A DNA stretch of 64,000 nucleotides from JAWWPG01 sp033850885 (GTDB lineage Bacteria; Actinomycetota; Actinomycetes; Propionibacteriales; Nocardioidaceae), in assembly GCA_033850885.1 (NCBI GenBank), contig JAWWPG010000037.1, positions 1 to 64,000 of the forward strand. Reading direction: 5' to 3'. Below, in pieces: positions 51,714 through 60,799 of the stretch (positions within the stretch are counted from its first letter, which is position 1; the number at the start of each line of letters is the position of its first letter). The notes under the pieces are model-generated. The model was not told the DNA's origin. It did not search any database and worked only from the letters and a program-made list of their open reading frames with translations. Both the position numbers and the translations under genes were made by a program.

Positions 51714-52870
51714 CAGTGCGCTCCCTCGAACGACGAAAGATAGGCGGCGAGCTCGTCCTGCTGCGCGGTGAGCTCAGGCGTCTTCTCGACGTAGACCTGG
51801 TCGAAGATGTCGAGGATGTCGGGCTCCGGCAGGGCACGGCAACCCTCCCGCAGGTGCTCGCCGAGCTGCTCCGCCTCGTGCTCGATACCGGCGAAGAAGT
51901 CCTCCCCGACCAGGCCGCCCCGAGTCAGGTAAGCCTTCACCCGGGCGATCGGGTCCTTCAGCTTCCACCTCTCGAGGTCCTCCGAGAGCCGGTAGCGGGT
52001 CGGGTCGTCGGTCGTTGTATGCGCACCCATACGGTAGGTGTAGGCCTCGATGAGGGTCGGCCCGCTACCCTCCCGGGCCCGCTGCAGGGCAGCCTGGGTG
52101 ACGGCATGCACCGCGAGGACGTCGTTGCCGTCCACGCGGAGGCCGGGGAAGCCGAAGCCGAGTGACCGCTGGTAGAGCGGGATCCGGCTCTGCCGCTCGA
52201 TCGGCTCGGAGATCGCCCACTGGTTGTTCTGGCAGAAGAAGACGACCGGAGCGTTGTACACAGCAGCGTAGACGAACGCCTCGTTGACGTCCCCCTGGCT
52301 GCTGGCGCCGTCACCGAAGTAGGCGATCACCGCGGTGTCACGGTCGGGGTCGCCGGTACCGACCGCGCCGTCGCGCTGGACGCCCATGGCGTAGCCGGTG
52401 GCGTGCAGGGTCTGTGCCCCGATCACGATCGTGTAGAGCCCGAAGTTGTTGTCCCGCGGGTCCCACCCGCCCTGGTCCACGCCCCGGAAGAGTCCGAGCA
52501 GGTGCAAGGGGTCTACTCCTCGGCACCAGGCGACGCCGTGCTCGCGGTAGGTCGGGAACACATAGTCCTGCTTGCGCAGGGCGCGACCGGAGCCGACCTG
52601 CGCTGCCTCCTGGCCGAGGAGCTGGGCCCAGATGCCGAGCTCGCCGTGCCGTTGCAATGCGGTCGCCTCGACGTCGATGCGGCGAGACAGCACCATGTCG
52701 CGGTAGAAGCCCTTGATCGCCTCGTCGTCGAGGTCGAAGGAGAAGTCCGAGTGCTCGACCCGCTCGCCCTCCGGGGTCAGCAGCTGAACCAGGTCGGCCG
52801 AGCCGCCTGCGGTACCCGGTCCGAATACCTCGGCGAGATCTAGATCTGAGCCAGACTTGCTCACAGTCAC
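51713..52870 (-). CDS. 2-oxoacid dehydrogenase E1 component, alpha subunit
   Basis: A 385-residue E1 alpha subunit that binds TPP and decarboxylates the 2-oxoacid. The TPP motif is FGDGASSQGDVNEAFVYAAV, ending at FFCQNN (about 188-218). The phosphorylation-loop region of family members appears as YRMGAHTTTDDPTRYR (about 283-298). YREHGVAWCRGVD (about 108) is the entry loop. It is first in the E1 alpha-E1 beta-E2 operon. The 200 bases before it, shared with the divergent helicase gene, hold no operator that I can identify. Confidence 0.9.
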   Translation of the reverse strand: MTVSKSGSDLDLAEVFGPGTAGGSADLVQLLTPEGERVEHSDFSFDLDDEAIKGFYRDMVLSRRIDVEATALQRHGELGIWAQLLGQEAAQVGSGRALRKQDYVFPTYREHGVAWCRGVDPLHLLGLFRGVDQGGWDPRDNNFGLYTIVIGAQTLHATGYAMGVQRDGAVGTGDPDRDTAVIAYFGDGASSQGDVNEAFVYAAVYNAPVVFFCQNNQWAISEPIERQSRIPLYQRSLGFGFPGLRVDGNDVLAVHAVTQAALQRAREGSGPTLIEAYTYRMGAHTTTDDPTRYRLSEDLERWKLKDPIARVKAYLTRGGLVGEDFFAGIEHEAEQLGEHLREGCRALPEPDILDIFDQVYVEKTPELTAQQDELAAYLSSFEGAH

Positions 52871-53078
52871 TCCTCATGTTGACGATGCGCGGGATCGCCG
52901 GCATCCATCGGTGGTGTGGTGGCCTTGACAACCGTACCCATCCCGGTCCCCGGATGCCGCATCGCGACGACAACCACGCGCCGTACCAGGATCGACCATC
53001 CTCGCCGAATGCGGCACAATGGTGAGTTCCCTTGTTCGCTCGGCGGGCATCACCGAACGGCTGGAAGGTACCGACCAG

Positions 53079-55235
53079 GTGTCTGAAACGATCGACCAGC
53101 ACGTAGACGACCACACGCTCGAGCAGGAGATCAAACACGAGCAGACGGTCGTCGACAAGATCTACGCCCGCCTCGAGGCGGCGGCCGAGGCGGCTCGGCG
53201 CCTCGCCGCGGACGGGCACGCGCGGGCTGCCGTCGGAAACGAGGGAGGACTCGTCGAGCGGGACGCCATCGTCTTCCAGGCGGGACGACGCCTGGCGACC
53301 CTAGACGCCGCCCACGACGGTCTGGTGTTCGGCAGGCTGGACATGCGTGACGGCGGGGCCAGGTACGTCGGACGGCTGGGCCTTCGCAACGCCGACCGTG
53401 ATGTGCTCCTGGTCGACTGGCGAGCGCCGGCCGCAGCCGTCTTCTACCAGGCGACTGCGCAGGATCCGGCGGGTGTCATCCGACGCCGGGTGCTGCAGTC
53501 CTTCACCGACAAGGTGATCGGCATCGAGGACGACCTGCTCGACCCCGAGAACGCATCGGAGCACATGGTCGTGATCGGCGAGGGCGCCCTGATGGCCTCG
53601 CTAGCCCGCAGCCGCGATCGGTCGATGCACTCGGTCGTCGCGACGATCCAGAAGGAGCAGGACGACGCGATCCGGGCACCCCAGCGGGGCGTGACGACGA
53701 TCAGCGGCGGCCCCGGCACCGGGAAGACCGTCGTCGCGCTGCATCGAGCCGCCTATCTGCTCTACACGGACCGGCGTCGCTACGAGTCCGGCGGTGTGCT
53801 GGTCGTGGGGCCCAACCCGGTCTTCATGTCGTACATCCAGCGGGTGCTGCCTTCGCTCGGTGAGACCACGGTGTCGTTGCGGGCCCTCGGCGAGGTGGTC
53901 GACGGGATCACGGCGACCCGGCACGACGTCGCGAGTGTCGCCGTCATCAAGGGATCGGCCCGGATGCGTCAGCTGCTGAGCCGGACGGCAAGAGGCCCAG
54001 TTCCCGGGGCGCCGACATCCCTTCGCATCTTCTACCGCGACGATGTGCTGCGGCTGGACTCGGGGCAGCTGGCTGCCGTACGTCGCAGACTGCTCGCTGG
54101 CGGGCAACGGCGAAACCGGGCCGCCACGAGGGTGTCCAGAGAGCTGAGCGCGGCCCTGTGGGAGCAGGCCACCGGCGACCGCGCCCGCGAGCGTGGGCGT
54201 GACGAGTTCGACCGCGCGATGCGCGGCAGTCGCGAGTTCGTCGAGTTCGTCGAGGCCTGGTGGCCGGTGGTGGATGCGGTCGAGGTGCTGGGGTGGCTCG
54301 CGGACGAGGACCGACTCAGGCGCGACTCGGCGGGGCTGCTGAGCCGGCCCGAGGTCGTCGAGCTCGCCGAGTCCCTCGGTGGCGAACCGACGGTCGAGGA
54401 CGTGCCGCTCGTCGACGAGCTGCGATACCTGCTCGGTGAGGTTCCACCCCACGCCGAGGATGAGGACGACGACCCGCTCGCCGACCTCGAGGACGAGACC
54501 GTGTCAGAGCTCTCGACGGCCGACGAACGGGAGCCGGGTGGCGGGTCCGCAGCCAGACACGCGCGACCGACCGGGTCGATCGAGGACGACGCCTACGCTC
54601 ATCTGCTCGTCGACGAGTCCCAGGACCTCTCGCCCATGCAGTGGCGGATGCTCGGTAGGCGCGGGCGGCACGCGAGCTGGACGATCGTCGGCGACGCGGC
54701 CCAGAGCGCCTGGCCGCTCACCGCAGAGGCGGCAGTCGCCCGCGACGAAGCCCTGCGGGGCAAGGAGCGCAACGTGTTCCGGCTGTCCACGAACTACCGG
54801 AACTCGACGGAGATCTTCGAGGTCGCCGGCCGGTACGCCCTGGCCGTCATCCCCGGTGCCGACCTGCCGGTAGCGGTACGGGAGACCGGGGTGAACCCGG
54901 AGCTCTCCACGGTGGAGCCCTCGGCGCTGGCGGCCGGCGTGCGTGCTGCGGCGACCCGTCTGGCGGCCGAGCTCGAGGGCACGGTAGCCGTCGTCGTGCC
55001 CACCGGCTGGGAACACGAGGTCGCCGACTGGGTCGGCCCCCGTGACGAGCAGCGGATGCCGGTCCTGAGCTCCATCGACACGAAGGGTCTCGAGTTCGAC
55101 GGCGTCGTCCTCGTCGAGCCCGACCGGATCGTCTCGGAGTCGCCCGCGGGTTCGAGGACGTTGTACGTCGTGCTCACCCGGGCCACCCAGCGGCTTCATG
55201 TCGTCGGTACGAGTGACGACTGGCGGTCCGTGTGA
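53079..55235 (+). CDS. HelD/HelR-type RNA polymerase-associated helicase
   Basis: A 718-residue UvrD-like helicase of the actinobacterial HelD class. A charged N-terminal coiled coil (DDHTLEQEIKHEQTVVDKIY, about 9-28) can reach the RNA polymerase channel. The P-loop is GGPGTGKT (about 209-216), Walker B is LLVDESQDL (about 509), and motif VI-like LTRATQRLHVVG closes the fold. HelD proteins remove RNA polymerase from stalled complexes, and the HelR relatives give rifamycin tolerance. The GTG at 53079 has GGAAGG upstream and a CACAAT hexamer about 60 bases before it, so I prefer it to an ATG at 53019. Its stop overlaps the next start as GTGA. Confidence 0.85.
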   Translation: MSETIDQHVDDHTLEQEIKHEQTVVDKIYARLEAAAEAARRLAADGHARAAVGNEGGLVERDAIVFQAGRRLATLDAAHDGLVFGRLDMRDGGARYVGRLGLRNADRDVLLVDWRAPAAAVFYQATAQDPAGVIRRRVLQSFTDKVIGIEDDLLDPENASEHMVVIGEGALMASLARSRDRSMHSVVATIQKEQDDAIRAPQRGVTTISGGPGTGKTVVALHRAAYLLYTDRRRYESGGVLVVGPNPVFMSYIQRVLPSLGETTVSLRALGEVVDGITATRHDVASVAVIKGSARMRQLLSRTARGPVPGAPTSLRIFYRDDVLRLDSGQLAAVRRRLLAGGQRRNRAATRVSRELSAALWEQATGDRARERGRDEFDRAMRGSREFVEFVEAWWPVVDAVEVLGWLADEDRLRRDSAGLLSRPEVVELAESLGGEPTVEDVPLVDELRYLLGEVPPHAEDEDDDPLADLEDETVSELSTADEREPGGGSAARHARPTGSIEDDAYAHLLVDESQDLSPMQWRMLGRRGRHASWTIVGDAAQSAWPLTAEAAVARDEALRGKERNVFRLSTNYRNSTEIFEVAGRYALAVIPGADLPVAVRETGVNPELSTVEPSALAAGVRAAATRLAAELEGTVAVVVPTGWEHEVADWVGPRDEQRMPVLSSIDTKGLEFDGVVLVEPDRIVSESPAGSRTLYVVLTRATQRLHVVGTSDDWRSV

Positions 55236-57163
55236 CGGTGACCCCGGAGAGTCCTGCCGACACGCCGGGTGCGCGCTTGGAGGATCTCCTGGCAAAGCCT
55301 GCGTGGGCCCTCGTCAGGCTGCACGACGCCGACGAGGTAATCCTGCTGGGTGGTGGCCGCAACGACCATGCCGTTCTGCGTGACATCCCGCTGGAGAGCG
55401 GGCCGCCCTCGGACGGTCGCCGGTTCGACCGTCTGGTGTGCGTTCCCTTTGCCCAGATCCGCGAACGCGGCTTCGACGTGCATGACGACGGCACACCCTT
55501 CTGCAGCATCGCCATCGAGGCCGAGTCGAGGGTTCCGGTTGACGAGCTGCTGAGTGTGATCCCCAGAATCTCCTTGCAGACAAGGGGATCGGCTGGGTTC
55601 GCAGTCAGCGACACCGACTATGCAGCCTTGGTCGAGACGATCATCCGCGATGAGATCGGCAACGGTGAGGGCGCCAACCTGGTGGTCGCCCGTGACTTCC
55701 TAGCCACGCTCGACGATTGGGACGCCCTGAAGGCGCTGGGGGTCTTCGCCCAGCTGCTACGGCAGGAGCGCGGCGCCTACTGGACCTTCCTCGTGTTCAC
55801 CGGGGACCGTTATCTGGTCGGGGCGAGTCCAGAACGCCACGTCAGCGTGCAGGGCGGTGAGGTGTCCATGAACCCCATCAGCGGCACGTTCCGCCTCGAC
55901 GACGTCACCGATCCGAGCCGACTCGAGGAGGACCTGCGCAGCTTCCTCGCTGACCCCAAGGAGATCTACGAGCTCTTCATGGTGGTCGATGAGGAGCTCA
56001 AGATGATGTGCGCGCTGTGCTCATCGGGCGGCTCGATTCTCGGGCCCTTCCTCAAGCCGATGAGCCACCTGGTCCACACGGAGTACCTACTCGCCGGGCG
56101 TACGTCGTTGGACGTGCGTGACGTGCTGCGTGACTCGATGTTCGCCGCAACCGTCACCGGCAGCCCCGTCGAGAACGCCTGCCGGCTGATCAGGCGGTAC
56201 GAGCCCGGGGGCCGTGGCTACTACGGGTCTGTGCTCGTGCTGGTCGGCCGCGACGAGGACGGCGACCCGACCGTCGATGCTCCGATCGTGCTGCGTACGG
56301 CGGACGTGAGCCTCGACGGTCGGCTGCGCGTCACGGCGGGGGCAACCCTCGTCCGCGACTCGCAACCGTGGTCCGAGGTGGCCGAGACGCATGCAAAGGC
56401 GGCCGGGATCCTGGCGGCTTTCGGGCTCGTCCTCCCCGCCTCAACCACGCCGACAGATGTGGCGTCGCTGATGACCGACCCCTCGGTGCTGGCCGCGCTA
56501 GCGCTGCGGAACAACAGGCTGAGCAACTTCTGGCTCGCCGACCAGTCGGGCGCCCCGCCGTCCCCGTCGCTCGCCGGGCGGCAGGTCGTCGTACTCGACG
56601 GGGAGGACGAGTTCGTCACGATGCTGCGGCACATGCTCGGAGTCCTCGGCATGAAAACGTCCACGGTCAGCCATCGCGACTACCAGCCCGGTGACCTCGA
56701 CGGTGCCGACCTCGTGATCGTCGGACCAGGTCCCGGGGACCCCCGCGACCTCGGCGACCCCAAGATCGCGACCGTCCGTGGTGTCGTCGACGAGCTGCTG
56801 TCGAGCCGCTGGCCGTTCCTCGCGGTGTGCCTGGGGCACCAGGTACTGTGCGGCGCGCTGGGTCTGGAGCTCGCGTACAAGGACATCGTCTTCCAGGGCA
56901 CCCAGACCAAGGTCGACGTGCTCGGCAGGCACGAGAACGTCGGCTTCTACAACACGTTCGTGGCCCGCGTCGGTTCGGGTCGCGCCCTGCCGGCTGGCGT
57001 CAGCGTGAGCGCGGACGACGCGACCGGCGACGTCCACCTGGTGCGGGGACCGCACTTCGTGGGTGTCCAGTTCCACATGGAGTCGATCCTGACCGAGAAC
57101 GGGTTCGACCTGGTCCGCGAGATCGTGACCAGCCTGCTCCCCGGCTTCTCGATTGACAGGTAG
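55232..57163 (+). CDS. PhzE-like 2-amino-2-desoxyisochorismate synthase (anthranilate synthase-like fusion)
   Basis: A 643-residue fusion of a chorismate-binding (MST) domain (about 1-430) and a glutamine amidotransferase class I domain (about 440-640). Chorismate-domain signatures are SPERHVSVQGGEVSMNPISGTF (in part, about 195), KEIYELFMVVDEELKMM and MFAATVTGSPVENACRLI. The glutaminase has AVCLGHQVLCGALG with the nucleophile cysteine near 530 and the histidine in VQFHMESIL. This fusion order and length match PhzE, which turns chorismate into ADIC using glutamine. No phzD, phzF, phzG or phzA/B is here, so no phenazine can be inferred. It is coupled to the HelD-like helicase. Confidence 0.85.
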   Translation: MTVTPESPADTPGARLEDLLAKPAWALVRLHDADEVILLGGGRNDHAVLRDIPLESGPPSDGRRFDRLVCVPFAQIRERGFDVHDDGTPFCSIAIEAESRVPVDELLSVIPRISLQTRGSAGFAVSDTDYAALVETIIRDEIGNGEGANLVVARDFLATLDDWDALKALGVFAQLLRQERGAYWTFLVFTGDRYLVGASPERHVSVQGGEVSMNPISGTFRLDDVTDPSRLEEDLRSFLADPKEIYELFMVVDEELKMMCALCSSGGSILGPFLKPMSHLVHTEYLLAGRTSLDVRDVLRDSMFAATVTGSPVENACRLIRRYEPGGRGYYGSVLVLVGRDEDGDPTVDAPIVLRTADVSLDGRLRVTAGATLVRDSQPWSEVAETHAKAAGILAAFGLVLPASTTPTDVASLMTDPSVLAALALRNNRLSNFWLADQSGAPPSPSLAGRQVVVLDGEDEFVTMLRHMLGVLGMKTSTVSHRDYQPGDLDGADLVIVGPGPGDPRDLGDPKIATVRGVVDELLSSRWPFLAVCLGHQVLCGALGLELAYKDIVFQGTQTKVDVLGRHENVGFYNTFVARVGSGRALPAGVSVSADDATGDVHLVRGPHFVGVQFHMESILTENGFDLVREIVTSLLPGFSIDR

Positions 57164-57235
57164 TAAGGAACGCACCGGCGCTCGATGCGCACGGATATCG
57201 GCCACGGCGGTCCTTACCATCTCCGGGAAGAGGAA

Positions 57236-57272
57236 CGCCCCAGCAGCCGGGGACGGGTGAGCTGCTGGGGCG
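57236..57272. terminator. Perfect 11-bp bidirectional terminator hairpin
   Basis: CGCCCCAGCAG (57236-57246) and CTGCTGGGGCG (57262-57272) pair exactly across a 15-base loop. It lies between the PhzE-like stop (57163) and the convergent HtrA stop (57290). There is no T-run, which is common for actinobacterial terminators. Confidence 0.65.
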
Positions 57273-57289
57273 TGATCGGGGGTCGGGTG

Positions 57290-58477
57290 TCAGTCGGATC
57301 CCAACGTGACACCGACGGGTCGGGCTGAGCCCGAAGGGGAGGTGACCGTGAGCGTCACGTGCTCGCCCGGCCGGAAGGACCTGACGTCCGCGACCAGGGA
57401 GTTGGCGTCCGTGACCGTGGAGCCGTTGAGCTTGGTGATCACGTCGCCGGCCTTGAGGTCAACCTTCGAGGCTGCGGTGTTCTGGCCGACGCTCTTCACG
57501 ACCGCGCCGTCGGGTAGACCGAACTTGTCGGTGGCGTCGCTCACGGTGACGCCGATCCGCGCGTGGGTAGGTCGCTGGCCGTTGCGCAGCTCCTGCACGA
57601 TCGGGATCGCCTCGTCGATCGGAATCGCGAATCCGAGTCCGATGGACCCGGCTTGGCCGCCGGCGGGCGTGCTGGTCGCCGTGCGGATGGCGGAGTCGAT
57701 GCCGACGACCTGGCCGGAGACGTTCACCAGCGGACCACCGGAATTGCCGGGGTTGATGGCGGCGTCGGTCTGGATCGCGGGGAAGATGGTGGCCGGGTCG
57801 TTGGCAAGCTCACCTTGGGTGGTGACGGGCCGGTTGAGCGCGCTCACGATGCCCGAGGTGACCGTGCTGTCGAGACCGAACGGCGCTCCCACCGCCACCA
57901 CCGGCTCACCGACCTGCAGGTCGGACGAGCTGCCCAGCGTCGCCGGCTTGGCGTCGTTGACCCCCTTGGCCTGGATCACCGCGAGGTCGGTCAGCGGGTC
58001 ACGCCCGACGATCGTCGCCGACGTGGTCCTCCCGTCGTTGAAGCTCACCGCCAGCCTGCCGCCGTTCACCGCGAGCTCCACGACGTGGTTGTTGGTAAGG
58101 ATCTCCCCTGTCCTGGTCAGCACGATGCCGGAGCCCGAGCCACTGGCCGACGAGGAGGTCGCGTAGATCTTGACCACCGAGGGCAGCACGTTGGCCGCCG
58201 CCGTCTCGGCGCTCGCGTCTGTGGCGTTCGGCGAGGCTGTGCGGCTGCCGTCGGGCGCGACCGTGAGCCCTTGGTTGTCCTGGCTCAGCGTCGCGGCGTT
58301 GTGCGACGTCGACTCGTTGAGGAGCGCCGCGCCGCTGAACCCTGCGGCCCCGCCGGCCACGGCCCCGACCAGCAATGCGACAGCGACGACACGACCACCG
58401 CGCCTGGACTCCCGTGGTGGAGGACTCGGCGAGTACCCAGGCTGGTACGGCAGTGGCGTCGTGTCGCCGTTGTTCAC
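57290..58477 (-). CDS. HtrA/DegP-type serine protease with PDZ domain
   Basis: A 395-residue membrane-anchored protease. A Pro-rich cytoplasmic tail precedes one membrane helix (about 29-52). The trypsin-like domain has H131 (TNNHVVE), D164 (DPLTDLAV) and S246 (PGNSGGPL) as the triad. A PDZ domain (about 295-395) has KVDLKAGDVITKLNGSTVTD. It degrades or refolds damaged envelope proteins on the outer face. The sensor kinase-regulator pair lies 63 bases upstream on the same strand. This resembles the MprAB-PepD arrangement of mycobacteria. Confidence 0.9.
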   Translation of the reverse strand: MNNGDTTPLPYQPGYSPSPPPRESRRGGRVVAVALLVGAVAGGAAGFSGAALLNESTSHNAATLSQDNQGLTVAPDGSRTASPNATDASAETAAANVLPSVVKIYATSSSASGSGSGIVLTRTGEILTNNHVVELAVNGGRLAVSFNDGRTTSATIVGRDPLTDLAVIQAKGVNDAKPATLGSSSDLQVGEPVVAVGAPFGLDSTVTSGIVSALNRPVTTQGELANDPATIFPAIQTDAAINPGNSGGPLVNVSGQVVGIDSAIRTATSTPAGGQAGSIGLGFAIPIDEAIPIVQELRNGQRPTHARIGVTVSDATDKFGLPDGAVVKSVGQNTAASKVDLKAGDVITKLNGSTVTDANSLVADVRSFRPGEHVTLTVTSPSGSARPVGVTLGSD

Positions 58478-58539
58478 GGGAAAAGCCTCTCGACACTGAC
58501 TGAGGACTGCCTGAGACAGGACCCAGAGCTTTCTGTGAA

Positions 58540-60051
58540 TCAGGGCCAGCGGTACGAGATCGCGTCGGGCGCGCCGTCAGGATCGATGTGACCCTCGGCG
58601 GCACTCGTTGCCGGGCTCACCGCAGCACGCGGTCGCCCGTTGCCGGCCAGGCCCGGGGTGGACGGAGCACCGGCACCCTCCGGGGACCAGCGCTCCCCCA
58701 TCGGGCGATACGGGCTCCCCGGCAGTGTCATGGCGAAAATCGCACCATGGGGCTGCCGGTTGAACGCCCGGACCGAGCCGCCGTGTCGCTCCGCCGCCTG
58801 CCGGACGATCGAGAGGCCGAGTCCCGAGCCGGACATCGTCCGGGCATCAGACGCCCGGTAGAACCGTTCGAATATCAAGGGCAGGTCCGCCTCGGCGACT
58901 CCCGGTCCCTCGTCGCTGACCGTGAGCTCGCCCCGGTTCATGGCGATCCGGACCGTGCCTCCGGCCGGACTCCACTTTGCTGCGTTGTCGAGCAGGTTCG
59001 TGACGGCACGCTCCAGGATCTGTGCCTCCCCGACGACCCACCAGGGCGGCACCTGCGTCTCGAAGGCGACCGAGGGGGCACGCCGACGTACCCGGTCGAC
59101 AGCCCGCGCGACGATGTCGGCCATGTCGAGGGGCTCCGGCGTCCGTGACAGGGGCTCGTCACGGGCCAGTTCCACCAGATCGCCGACCAGGGTGGACAGC
59201 TCCTCGACCTGAGCCGTGACGTCGGAGAAGATCTCCTGGCGCGAGGTCTCGTTCATGCCGCCCTGCTTGTCCGCCTGGGCGAGCAGCTCGAGGTTGGTCC
59301 GCAGGCTCGTCAACGGTGTCCGCAGCTCATGACCGGCGTCCGCCACCAGGCGGCGCTGTCTGTCGCGGGACCGCTCGAGAGCGGCCAGCATGCCGTTGAA
59401 CGATGATGCGAGGCTTGCCAGCTCGTCATCGCCGGTGACGGGGATCGGCGTGAGCTGCTCGGTCCGCGCGATGTTCTCCGCGGCCTCGCTCAGCTGTCTT
59501 ACCGGTCGCAGGGCGGACCTGGCGACCGCGAGTCCGATCAGCGCCGCGGCGATGATCCCGCCGGCGCCGACGAGCAGCAGCACCAGCCCGACCCGGTCGA
59601 TCGTGCTCTCGATCGACGACTGGGACTGGGTGAACATCAGCGCGATCCCGGATGAGACCGGCACGGTCACCGCCCGGTAGTCCGTGCCGTGCTGGTTGAT
59701 CGTGCGGAAGGCATGGTCGAGCTTGCCGTCCACGACGAGCATCTCGCTCTGAGAGATCGGCCGAATGACCGCCCGGTTCGAGGGGGAGCGGATCTGACCA
59801 CCCGCATAGATCAGGTAGATGTGCACATCGGCGGCGCCGAGGACCTTCGTGGAGATCCCGTTGAAGGCGGCACTCGCGACAAGGTCTGACTGGCTGGCGA
59901 GCTCGGCTCGGTGCAGCAGTGAGGCGTCCAACCTGCTGTGCAGCTGGGAGCGCAGCGTGACGTAGGCCGCGAGGCTCGCGACGGCGATTGCTATCCCGAC
60001 GGCGCAGGCAGCCAGGAGCGAGATCCTGGTCGCCAGCGACATACGTTTCAC
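58540..60051 (-). CDS. Sensor histidine kinase, MprB-like
   Basis: A 503-residue membrane sensor kinase. Membrane helices lie at about 8-31 and 155-180, enclosing an extracellular sensor loop of about 125 residues. HAMP follows (about 180-235). The phospho-accepting histidine is about 241 in VADAGHELRTPLTSLRTNLE. The N box (RAVTNLLDNAAKWSP), the G boxes (VSDEGPGV, GSGLGLSI) and the F box (FERFYRA) are intact. A Pro/Gly-rich tail of about 60 residues follows. It overlaps the response regulator stop as ATGA and probably reports envelope stress to the HtrA protease gene downstream. Confidence 0.9.
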   Translation of the reverse strand: MKRMSLATRISLLAACAVGIAIAVASLAAYVTLRSQLHSRLDASLLHRAELASQSDLVASAAFNGISTKVLGAADVHIYLIYAGGQIRSPSNRAVIRPISQSEMLVVDGKLDHAFRTINQHGTDYRAVTVPVSSGIALMFTQSQSSIESTIDRVGLVLLLVGAGGIIAAALIGLAVARSALRPVRQLSEAAENIARTEQLTPIPVTGDDELASLASSFNGMLAALERSRDRQRRLVADAGHELRTPLTSLRTNLELLAQADKQGGMNETSRQEIFSDVTAQVEELSTLVGDLVELARDEPLSRTPEPLDMADIVARAVDRVRRRAPSVAFETQVPPWWVVGEAQILERAVTNLLDNAAKWSPAGGTVRIAMNRGELTVSDEGPGVAEADLPLIFERFYRASDARTMSGSGLGLSIVRQAAERHGGSVRAFNRQPHGAIFAMTLPGSPYRPMGERWSPEGAGAPSTPGLAGNGRPRAAVSPATSAAEGHIDPDGAPDAISYRWP

Positions 60052-60740
60052 GGGGGCGTCTCACGCAGGACGTACCCCACACCGCGGACGGTGTGGAGGA
60101 GCCGCGGCTCTCCTTCGGCTTCGGTCTTGCGGCGCACGTACCCGACGTACACCTCGAGCGAGTTCGCCGTCGTCGGGAAGTCGTACCCCCAGACCTCTTC
60201 GAGGATGAACGCCCGCTCGAGGACGCGCTTCGGCCGCCTCATGAACAGCTCCAGCAGGTCCCACTCGGTCCGGGTGAACGCGATCGGCCGGCCGGCCCGG
60301 TCGACCTCCCGGGTCACCGGGTTCATCGTGAGGTCCGAGAACGTGAGCGGCCCCTCGTCGTCGGATGACGAGCTGCCGAGGGTACGTCGACGAAGCATCG
60401 CCCTGACCCTGGCGAGCAGCTCGTCCAGCGCGAACGGCTTGGCGAGGTAGTCGTCGGCTCCGGCGTCGAGGCCGTCGACCCGGTCGTTCACCGAGTCACG
60501 GGCCGTCAGGACCAGGATGGGCACGTCGTTGCCGGCGGCCCGCAGCGCCTTCGTCGTCTCGATGCCGTCGAGACGCGGCATCATGACGTCGACGATCAAT
60601 GCGTCGGGCGCGAGCCCGTTGATCCGGGCCAGCGCCTCGACGCCATCGTTGGCGACCGCGACTTCGTAGCCGTTGAACTCCAGGGAGCGACGCAGCGAGT
60701 CGCGGACGGCACGATCGTCGTCGACGACGAGAATCCGCAT
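60048..60740 (-). CDS. OmpR-family response regulator, MprA-like
   Basis: A 230-residue regulator. The receiver domain (1-120) has DDD at 8-10, the phosphorylated D51 (IVDVMMPRLDG), T80 in LTARD and K102 in YLAKPF. The winged-helix effector (about 130-228) has the recognition region TTANSLEVYVGYVRRK and the closing VRGVGYVLRE. The ATG at 60740 starts directly with the receiver fold. An in-frame upstream start at 60803 would add 21 unconserved residues. It is the first gene of the regulator-kinase-protease run. Confidence 0.9.
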   Translation of the reverse strand: MRILVVDDDRAVRDSLRRSLEFNGYEVAVANDGVEALARINGLAPDALIVDVMMPRLDGIETTKALRAAGNDVPILVLTARDSVNDRVDGLDAGADDYLAKPFALDELLARVRAMLRRRTLGSSSSDDEGPLTFSDLTMNPVTREVDRAGRPIAFTRTEWDLLELFMRRPKRVLERAFILEEVWGYDFPTTANSLEVYVGYVRRKTEAEGEPRLLHTVRGVGYVLRETPP

Positions 60741-60799
60741 GTCGCCCAGGCTGCCATGTGGATCTGAGACATGCCTGAGAGGGGCGTCTTGCCGCGCGC

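Noticed and set aside
52871..53078. Search for the rifamycin-associated element upstream of the HelD/HelR-like gene
   Set aside because: I see no clear GGGGCTTG-type inverted repeat in this interval, so rifamycin induction cannot be claimed from sequence.
55232..57163. Calling the PhzE-like gene trpE/trpG
   Set aside because: The single-chain fusion, its length and its context away from trp genes fit PhzE better. Anthranilate synthase remains possible, and only activity can separate them.
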